The notes under the pieces: generated by a model
Database searches by the model: none
What the model was told of the DNA's origin: nothing
What the model saw: the letters and a program-made list of their open reading frames with translations, nothing else
Shown here: positions 22,368 to 26,209 of the stretch, in pieces
Position numbering within the stretch: the first letter of the stretch is position 1
How the letters are laid out: each line of letters starts with the position of its first letter
Source: JAFDVL01 sp043736395
GTDB taxonomy: Bacteria > Acidobacteriota > Blastocatellia > RBC074
NCBI GenBank assembly: GCA_043736395.1
Contig: JAYTCQ010000019.1
Location: forward strand, 1-26,209
DNA: 26,209 bases
Direction: 5' to 3'
Position numbers and translations under genes: made by a program

Positions 22368-22444
22368 TGGTGCCGAAGGAGAGATTTGAACTCTCATCAA
22401 ATGCGTTTTAAGTGCATCGTGTCTGCCAATTGCACCACTTCGGC
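22368..22444 (-). tRNA. tRNA-Leu(TAA) without long variable arm
   Basis: Acceptor GCCGAAG / CTTCGGC, a leucine-like D arm (GGTGCAATTGGCAGACAC), anticodon arm ATGCA CTTAAAA CGCAT with one A-C mismatch, T arm GAGAG TTCAAAT CTCTC, discriminator A, encoded CCA. The variable region is only TTGAT (5 bases), whereas bacterial tRNA-Leu is class II with a variable arm of about 12-16 bases. Confidence 0.9.
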
Positions 22445-22486
22445 AAATTCAAATAGCTGTTACCGCCTGGCGGTATTCAAAACTTT

Positions 22487-22562
22487 TGGAGGTCGCTACA
22501 GGAATCGAACCTGTGTAGATGGGTTTGCAATCCACCGCCTGCATCCACTCGGCCAAGCGACC
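22487..22562 (-). tRNA. tRNA-Cys(GCA)
   Basis: Acceptor GGTCGCT / AGCGACC, anticodon arm GTGGA TTGCAAA CCCAT with one A-C mismatch, T arm ACAGG TTCGATT CCTGT, discriminator T (the cysteine identity base), encoded CCA. Confidence 0.94.
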
Positions 22563-22572
22563 CTGAGAGTTC

Positions 22573-22663
22573 GCAGGAGGAAAGTTCGCAGTTCGCAGTA
22601 AAAACAGTTCTCAGCGTTTTCACTGTGAACTTCTTCGCTGCGAACTGCGAACTTTCCTCCTGC
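22573..22663. repeat. Hairpin spacer with perfect 26-bp arms, GTTCGCAG family
   Basis: Arms 22573-22598 and 22638-22663 (containing AAAGTTCGCAGTTCGCAG) are perfect complements around a 39-base loop between tRNA-Cys and tRNA-Leu(TAG). The next two spacers have related arms. Confidence 0.88.
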
Positions 22664-22674
22664 AAACTGCATTT

Positions 22675-22751
22675 TGGTACGGCTGGAAGGAGTTGAACCT
22701 TCAACATCTGGTTTCTAAGACCAGCGCGTCTTCCTGTTGCGCCACAGCCGC
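22675..22751 (-). tRNA. tRNA-Leu(TAG) without long variable arm
   Basis: Acceptor GCGGCTG / CAGCCGT, leucine-like D arm, anticodon arm CTGGT CTTAGAA ACCAG, T arm GAAGG TTCAACT CCTTC, discriminator A, encoded CCA. The variable region is ATGTT (5 bases), so it too is a class I body with a leucine anticodon. U34 could read all CTN codons. Confidence 0.9.
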
Positions 22752-22770
22752 AAAATAGTTCGCAGTTGTT

Positions 22771-22841
22771 AGTTCGCGGTTCGCAGTAAAAACAGTTCTT
22801 AGCAATATGACTGTGAACTTCTTCGCTGCGAACTGCGAACT
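22771..22841. repeat. Hairpin spacer, GTTCGCAG family (second copy)
   Basis: AGTTCGCGGTTCGCAG (22771-22786) pairs with 22826-22841 with one mismatch, between tRNA-Leu(TAG) and tRNA-Leu(CAA). Loop and arms are related to the preceding hairpin (AAAAACAGTTCT, CTGTGAACTTCTTCG). Confidence 0.8.
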
Positions 22842-22845
22842 TTTT

Positions 22846-22922
22846 TGGTGCAGGGAGAGAGACTTGAACTCTCATCATCTGATGTTTGAAATCAGCGCGT
22901 CTGCCAATTGCGCCATCCCTGC
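22846..22922 (-). tRNA. tRNA-Leu(CAA) without long variable arm
   Basis: Acceptor GCAGGGA / TCCCTGC, leucine-like D arm (GGCGCAATTGGCAGACGC), anticodon arm CTGAT TTCAAAC ATCAG, T arm GAGAG TTCAAGT CTCTC, discriminator A, encoded CCA. The variable region is ATGAT (5 bases). It is the third tRNA-Leu in the array with the same loss. Confidence 0.9.
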
Positions 22923-22948
22923 AAAAAGTTCGCAGTCTTTAGTTCGCG

Positions 22949-22973
22949 GTTCGCAGTTTTCTTAACTGCGAAC
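22949..22973. repeat. Hairpin spacer, GTTCGCAG family (third copy)
   Basis: GTTCGCAGTT (22949-22958) pairs with AACTGCGAAC (22964-22973); two further GTTCGC words precede it. The remaining spacer to 23102 is A/T-rich, includes ACACGTGT, and shares ACTTATCAGATT with 22181-22192; no gene is seen there. Confidence 0.65.
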
Positions 22974-23102
22974 TATTTTTACCACGAACTTCAAACTCTC
23001 ATAACTTACAAAGAACCTAGCCTACTTATAACTAAAAATAGACACACGTGTAACTAGCGGAGCTATAACTGACTTATCAGATTAACTCTCCGTACTTAAT
23101 TT

Positions 23103-23190
23103 TGGCGGAAGTGATAGGACTTGAACCTATATGAGTTATTAGCTCGCTGATTTAGCAAACCAGTGCAATTACCAATTCTGCCACACTTCC
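23103..23190 (-). tRNA. tRNA-Ser(GCT)
   Basis: Acceptor GGAAGTG / CACTTCC, anticodon arm CTGGT TTGCTAA ATCAG, a genuine class II variable arm (GAG CTAATAA CTC), T arm ATAGG TTCAAGT CCTAT, discriminator G, encoded CCA. Its normal long arm contrasts with the leucine tRNAs. Confidence 0.94.
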
Positions 23191-23226
23191 TGAGTTTATT
23201 TTGATGACAAATACTCCTAAAATTTC

Positions 23227-23315
23227 TGGAGGAAGGTGTGGGATTCGAACCCACATCCCTTAAAACGGTTCGCCAGTTTTCAAGACTGGTGGCTTGCCAA
23301 TTAGCCTAACCTTCC
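23227..23315 (-). tRNA. tRNA-Ser(TGA)
   Basis: Acceptor GGAAGGT / ACCTTCC, anticodon arm CCAGT CTTGAAA ACTGG, an 18-base variable arm, T arm GTGGG TTCGAAT CCCAC, discriminator T rather than the usual G, encoded CCA. Confidence 0.94.
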
Positions 23316-23318
23316 TGA

Positions 23319-23404
23319 TGGTGTCAGCGACAGGGATCGAACCTGCTTGCCCTCACAGCACCGGGTTTACAATCCGGCCTCAAGTCCATTATGAGTTCAC
23401 TGAC
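23319..23404 (-). tRNA. tRNA-Tyr(GTA), first gene of the array
   Basis: Acceptor GTCAGTG / CGCTGAC, D stem CTCA/TGAG, anticodon arm CCGGA TTGTAAA CCCGG with one A-C mismatch, class II variable arm (TGC TGTGAGG GCA), T arm GCAGG TTCGATC CCTGT, discriminator A, encoded CCA. U8 is A. Its 5' end lies nine bases after the T-rich tail of an intrinsic terminator. Confidence 0.93.
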
Positions 23405-23413
23405 AAAAACGTA

Positions 23414-23457
23414 AGTAAAAAGAACAAAACCCGCATCACCTTTCGGGAGCGGGGTTT
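23414..23457 (-). terminator. Intrinsic terminator immediately before the first tRNA
   Basis: On the minus strand AAACCCCGC pairs with GCGGGTTT (23449-23457 and 23427-23434, one bulge), followed by TTTTGTTCTTTTT. Transcripts from the upstream promoter should stop here unless the stem is prevented from forming. Its 5' arm contains the same CCCGCTCCC as the upstream hairpin, so competing pairings are possible. Confidence 0.7.
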
Positions 23458-23497
23458 AATTTACCTAAATCCTTGTGTTTATTTGCTTTCTGGATTT

Positions 23498-23517
23498 GGG
23501 AGCGGGAACCCGCTCCC
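23498..23517. promoter_or_regulatory. GC hairpin five bases after the 65-codon ORF (possible attenuator element)
   Basis: A perfect 9-bp stem GGGAGCGGG / CCCGCTCCC with a two-base centre lies five bases after the stop codon of the leader ORF. Its promoter-proximal arm on the transcript (GGGAGCGGG) can pair either with its own partner or with CCCGCTCCC in the 5' arm of the terminator at 23445-23453. A ribosome at the stop codon would cover it. Confidence 0.65.
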
Positions 23518-23522
23518 GCGTA

Positions 23523-23720
23523 CTAACAATGCTCAAATTGGCGATAATCACTTCGCAGTCTCGCGGATGTGAAATTACCCTTCGGCATAATCGAATTGGC
23601 TGATGAGCCGGGTAACAATCCTGGACAGACCACGCCGACGAGCTGCCATCCAAATGGATGCAGGACGCATTCTGCTGCGCCGCCGACTGATTGTTTGATT
23701 GTGTTTATTGAACCCGTCAT
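23523..23720 (-). CDS. 65-codon leader ORF of the tRNA array
   Basis: The ATG at 23720 has an AAGGA site four bases upstream (slightly close); an upstream ATG at 23753 has none. The 65 residues (MTGSINTIKQSVGGAAECVL... to RQFEHC) match no family that I know, carry no signal peptide and contain all 20 amino acids. It is the first translatable frame after the promoter at 23771-23799 and precedes the GC hairpin and the terminator, in the layout of a leader peptide gene. It could instead encode a small functional protein. The TAG stop is set five bases before the hairpin. Confidence 0.5.
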   Translation of the reverse strand: MTGSINTIKQSVGGAAECVLHPFGWQLVGVVCPGLLPGSSANSIMPKGNFTSARLRSDYRQFEHC

Positions 23721-23770
23721 ATTTTCCTTAAAAAGTAATGGGGAAATTCCCATAAGTAGACCGAAGATTA

Positions 23771-23799
23771 CTTATACTTGTTTTTGCAAAACTCGTCAA
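23771..23799 (-). promoter_or_regulatory. Promoter at the head of the tRNA array
   Basis: On the minus strand, TTGACG (23794-23799), a 17-bp spacer and TATAAG (23771-23776) give five-of-six matches in each sigma70-type hexamer. A transcript starting near 23764 would contain the 65-codon ORF, the hairpin, the terminator and then tRNA-Tyr. It is the best promoter seen near the array. Confidence 0.7.
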
Positions 23800-23852
23800 T
23801 ACCTTTTTTCTAAATAAGTAAATATTTTTAGAGTGATGTTATTAATTGTTAC

Positions 23853-24611
23853 TTATCTTGAATTTGCAAAATTTACTTTTACTAAAGTAGATGAGTTAGA
23901 TTTATAGTGATCGTGAACTAATACATCATAAGTTTTACCTGCTAAAGTATTAAATTCAAACGCCATCATATTAAGTTCTTTTCCCGATCCAGTCACTCCG
24001 GCTCTAAGATGTTGCACGACTTCAGAGTCTTGCATAATTAGCGCACTGTAACGGGCATCTATGGAAAACACACCGTCAAACGTAACCCAGGTATCGTTAT
24101 TGATTCGCTTCAGTCCTCGCATGAAAGTTGCGCAACCTGGCTTCACTGAATCTTCATAACAAACACACGAACTCAGTCGCGCCACAGATTGTTTTGTATA
24201 GGCTCGAAAAATTTCAACATTGACCGTGATACAGCCTTCCGGTGCGGTATCTCCAAAATAGTACGTGCTGTCAAGAAGCTGAATCTGATGTTGATCCATC
24301 TTCAATAAAAGCGGATTTTCTTTCCGTTTCTTCACGATTGTTTCCTCTTCCTCACGCTCTTCGGTAGTGGTCTTGCCATCTTTTTCTGTCTCAATTTTTT
24401 TCTTCACTTTGACCTGATAGGAATAGCTGACCTGCGTATAAAACGACTCTGGAATCGTCTCCAATGCGATAATTTCAACTTTCAGTTGTTCGCCAGATTT
24501 GAAGACAGTTCCGTTCGTTTTCAATGCCAGATTGCCATCCTGCCACTCTGCCTGGACAGAAATACTAGTGAGCAAAATTATCAAACAAGCCAACAAATTC
24601 GCAGTTTTCAT
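23853..24611 (-). CDS. Secreted protein of unknown function
   Basis: The 252-residue protein has a clear signal peptide (MKTANLLACLIILLTSISVQAEW, cleavage after QA) and an AGGA ribosome site seven bases before the ATG. The mature part looks beta-rich. A very charged stretch (KVKKKIETEKDGKTTTEE onward, about residues 67-97) probably forms an exposed loop or hairpin. Four Cys residues between about 126 and 159 (GCITV, SCVCYED, GCATF) could make disulfides in the periplasm. I recognise no family. It is not obviously related to the tRNA array; its stop lies about 50 bases before the array promoter. Confidence 0.7.
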   Translation of the reverse strand: MKTANLLACLIILLTSISVQAEWQDGNLALKTNGTVFKSGEQLKVEIIALETIPESFYTQVSYSYQVKVKKKIETEKDGKTTTEEREEEETIVKKRKENPLLLKMDQHQIQLLDSTYYFGDTAPEGCITVNVEIFRAYTKQSVARLSSCVCYEDSVKPGCATFMRGLKRINNDTWVTFDGVFSIDARYSALIMQDSEVVQHLRAGVTGSGKELNMMAFEFNTLAGKTYDVLVHDHYKSNSSTLVKVNFANSR

Positions 24612-24662
24612 AAATCATCCTGAGCCGAAAAGGTTTGAGTGAGCATTTTCAAATTTTAGATT

Positions 24663-25319
24663 TTACTTAGTTTCCCCATGTTCTTTAACGAAGTCAGCCA
24701 GCATTTGTTGCGCTAATTTCTTTGCTTCTTCTACTTTTCCCAGACGGATTAAATTCAGCGCTTCTGAATCCACAAATCCGCGCAGAAAATCGCGACGCGT
24801 ATTGTAATCCGGCGTGATCTCACGAAAGTCCGCACGGAGAGCTGACGTAATCTCCAGCAAAGTCTCGAATTCAGGGCCGATTAAATTCTCAATTTCACGT
24901 TTGACTCTTTGCGCAACGGAAGGGCTTTGCCCTGCGCTTGAAATGCTGATTTGCAATGCTCCACGCTCAACAATCGCCGGAGTAATAAAATTGCAAAGCG
25001 CCGGTTGATCTACAACATTGCACAGCATATTGCGAAGCTCAGCGGCTTTGGCGACTTGTCCATTCACTGCTTGAAAATTCGTCGCACAGACCACCAAGAA
25101 TTTTTCTTCTAAATCTGAGTCATCAAATTTTCCACAACGATAAGTTATGGTTTCATTTTCGACCAGTGTTTGCAGGGTTTCGGTTAACGTCGGACTGACG
25201 AGATGAACACGCGCGCCGGCATCCACCAGTTGCAGCAATTTACCTTCTGCGATAGGGCCTCCGCCGACAACTAACACCGGGAGATTTTTTAGATTGAGAC
25301 AAACTGGAAAAAAAAGCAT
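24663..25319 (-). CDS. Precorrin-2 dehydrogenase / siroheme synthase N-terminal-like protein
   Basis: The 218-residue protein begins with the NAD-binding Rossmann motif of the Met8/CysG N-terminal family (LPVLVVGGGPIAEGK, glycines at about 19-21). It then has FLVVCATNFQAVNGQVA and the conserved NVVDQPALCNFITPA, ending with SISSAGQSPSVAQRVKREIE. Such proteins oxidise precorrin-2 to sirohydrochlorin with NAD and may insert iron, giving siroheme for sulfite and nitrite reductases. The methyltransferase half of CysG is absent, so a separate uroporphyrinogen methyltransferase is needed. It starts 20 bases after the upstream gene and is probably co-transcribed with it. No clear Shine-Dalgarno is visible. 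Confidence 0.87.
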   Translation of the reverse strand: MLFFPVCLNLKNLPVLVVGGGPIAEGKLLQLVDAGARVHLVSPTLTETLQTLVENETITYRCGKFDDSDLEEKFLVVCATNFQAVNGQVAKAAELRNMLCNVVDQPALCNFITPAIVERGALQISISSAGQSPSVAQRVKREIENLIGPEFETLLEITSALRADFREITPDYNTRRDFLRGFVDSEALNLIRLGKVEEAKKLAQQMLADFVKEHGETK

Positions 25320-25339
25320 AATTTTTTAGAATTTAATCG

Positions 25340-26083
25340 TCACCCTTTCCACGTTCCGGCTCCAAAGAAATATTCTTCTTGAGAACGCGGCTCAAAAATG
25401 ATTCGATCAGCACCGTTATCTACTTTTGTTAAGGCGGCAAAAGTATACACGCGCTGTTGCAGTTCGCCCTTTCCCTGGCCACCACTCATGTTTCCCTGCA
25501 AAACAACAATACTGCCTTCAGTAATTAAAGAGCCATCAACATCGAAAACAGGTGGAAGAATTTCCTGAATGGTTTGTGCATGTCCCTGAAAAGTTGATGA
25601 GACAATTTCAGGGCGCCGCTTCCAGACGAAGACATCACCAGGTTTCAATCCGGCTTTCAAAAGGCTTTTCAAATTCGTCATTCTTCCCTGCTGATCGCGA
25701 TAAAATGTGACCAAAGAAAATTGGCTGCGCTCTTCCTGAAAACTCATCGTCCCAGCATTCAACATACACCTACGCATTTGCGCGTCGGTCACGCCCAGTC
25801 CGAGTTTAAACGTCATCGCCGTAGAAAGTTTCGGGCCGACCTTAAAACTGAAACTTTTGTTTCGCGATTTCAGATAATGATGGCGCAGGCAGAAAGCAAC
25901 ATCAGCGCAATCCGGCAGTATTTCCGCGCTGTTAAGTGGCGTAGTAATCAGATTACGCAACGCGGTTGGAGTATCGGCATTTAGAATTTCGTCAGAGATC
26001 GACTCAGCGCGTAAAGGAAAATTTGCAATCCATTTTCCAAAACTCAAACACTGGGCAGGATTATTCAAATCACAAGCCATCAT
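25340..26083 (-). CDS. Unknown protein, possible Cys-His (papain-fold-like) hydrolase
   Basis: The 247-residue protein has an AGAGGTGA ribosome site directly before ATGATG. No signal peptide is seen. A Cys in LPDCADVAFCLRHHYL (Cys59), a GDVFVWKR strand (about 150-156) and GHAQTIQEI (His168) appear in the order seen in NlpC/P60 or CHAP-type cysteine hydrolases (Cys on a helix, GDV.VW strand, then a His at the start of a strand). The match is a pattern impression only. It would be co-transcribed with the precorrin-2 dehydrogenase-like gene 20 bases downstream, but there is no obvious functional link. Confidence 0.6.
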   Translation of the reverse strand: MMACDLNNPAQCLSFGKWIANFPLRAESISDEILNADTPTALRNLITTPLNSAEILPDCADVAFCLRHHYLKSRNKSFSFKVGPKLSTAMTFKLGLGVTDAQMRRCMLNAGTMSFQEERSQFSLVTFYRDQQGRMTNLKSLLKAGLKPGDVFVWKRRPEIVSSTFQGHAQTIQEILPPVFDVDGSLITEGSIVVLQGNMSGGQGKGELQQRVYTFAALTKVDNGADRIIFEPRSQEEYFFGAGTWKG

Positions 26084-26170
26084 TCACCTCTTGGTAAGTA
26101 GGGAGAACACAAATAGATTAAAGGGGAAGAATTATGGAGAATTTCAGATGAATGGGAATTCGAAATGGGA

Positions 26171-26209
26171 AGCATGGAGTACAAGCTTCAGCCTGGTTTT
26201 ACATTGGCG
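26171..26209. repeat. Second copy of the dispersed GGAGTACAAGCTT repeat (cut by window edge)
   Basis: AGCATGGAGTACAAGCTT and the following TGGTTTTACA match the left arm and loop start of the inverted repeat at 12993-13025 with two substitutions. The expected right arm lies outside the window. Confidence 0.75.

Larger units (their letters stand above)
18160..23404 (-). other. tRNA array of 24 tRNA genes and one tRNA-like gene, with embedded ORFs
   Basis: This region is one co-oriented array. In transcription order the anticodons are Tyr GTA, Ser TGA, Ser GCT, Leu CAA, Leu TAG, Cys GCA, Leu TAA, Trp CCA, initiator-like CAT, Lys TTT, His GTG, Gln TTG, Ile GAT, Glu TTC, Asp GTC, Met CAT, Asn GTT, Gly TCC, Thr TGT, Val TAC, Ala TGC, Pro TGG, Arg ACG, Phe GAA and a terminal tRNA-like gene. 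All 20 amino acids are represented, nearly one tRNA per codon box, and all genes encode CCA. An RNA ligase (18769-19728) and small ORFs lie inside on the same strand. Many tRNAs depart from bacterial consensus. Comparable tRNA-rich arrays are known on plasmids and in chromosomes of some bacteria (for example Anabaena) and in large phages; interleaving with an RNA ligase is unusual. Confidence 0.9.

Noticed and set aside
22985..23100. A further degenerate tRNA in the spacer before tRNA-Ser(GCT)
   Set aside because: Only a 5-bp CGGAG/CTCCG stem was found; there is no acceptor-length pairing, anticodon arm or CCA.
18160..23404. CRISPR-like array suggested by regularly spaced similar units
   Set aside because: The recurring units are tRNA T arms (GGTTCGA...) and hairpin spacers of different families; there is no constant direct repeat with unique spacers and no cas gene.
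18160..23404. The tRNA array as part of a prophage or jumbo-phage remnant
   Set aside because: No capsid, tail, terminase, integrase or lysis gene is recognisable in or around it; flanking genes look chromosomal. Mobility remains possible but is unsupported here.
23465..23653. Minus-strand ORF overlapping the leader hairpin (62 codons)
   Set aside because: It runs through the palindrome and out of frame with the better-initiated 65-codon ORF, and has no ribosome site.

Overview
The window looks like chromosome from a moderate-GC Acidobacteriota (Blastocatellia-like) bacterium. This is inferred from the very long TonB-dependent receptor with an N-terminal carboxypeptidase-regulatory domain, the secreted DUF3857/transglutaminase protein, the Tat-exported sugar isomerase-like protein, the DUF3142 and DUF937 proteins, and the many intergenic palindromes. 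No rRNA, CRISPR array or phage structural gene was seen.

Layout. Positions 1-526 hold the 3' part of an IS630-type transposase. Positions 750-6344 hold an outer-membrane receptor and a transglutaminase-like protein, then a long convergent hairpin. Positions 6441-12982 (minus strand) hold a Tat-exported TIM-barrel protein, a DUF937 protein, and a translationally coupled pair (DUF3142 protein and TPR lipoprotein). Positions 13263-16500 (plus) hold a short neutral-ceramidase-like protein, a RelE-type toxin-antitoxin pair and a LarA-like (nickel lactate racemase family) protein. Positions 16503-18033 (minus) hold RNase Z and a conserved HNH protein. Positions 18160-23404 (minus) hold a tRNA array. 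Positions 23853-26083 (minus) hold a secreted protein, a precorrin-2 dehydrogenase-like protein and a possible papain-fold protein.

The main discovery is the array. It has 24 recognisable tRNA genes plus one tRNA-like gene. All are on the minus strand, all encode CCA, and together their anticodons represent all 20 amino acids with little redundancy, close to a minimal decoding set. Several tRNAs are strongly non-canonical: three tRNA-Leu genes lack the long variable arm, an initiator-like tRNA has a tiny D arm and no TTCRANY T loop, the tRNA-Glu D loop lacks GG, five tRNAs lack U8, and the terminal tRNA-like gene seems to lack a D arm. These features suggest an accessory tRNA set rather than the housekeeping one, although the rest of the genome cannot be seen.

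An Rnl5/DraRnl-type RNA ligase and several small ORFs are embedded in the array on the same strand. Upstream there is a good sigma70-type promoter, a 65-codon ORF that uses all 20 amino acids, a GC hairpin five bases after its stop codon, and an intrinsic terminator just before the first tRNA. One hairpin arm could also pair with the terminator arm, so an attenuation-like leader is plausible. A second small ORF inside the array has the same hairpin at the same distance from its stop codon. RNase Z and the HNH gene lie just downstream in the same orientation. My working hypothesis is a self-contained translation back-up or tRNA-repair island, switched on when charged or intact tRNAs run short. 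The gene content is read from the sequence; the function is inference.
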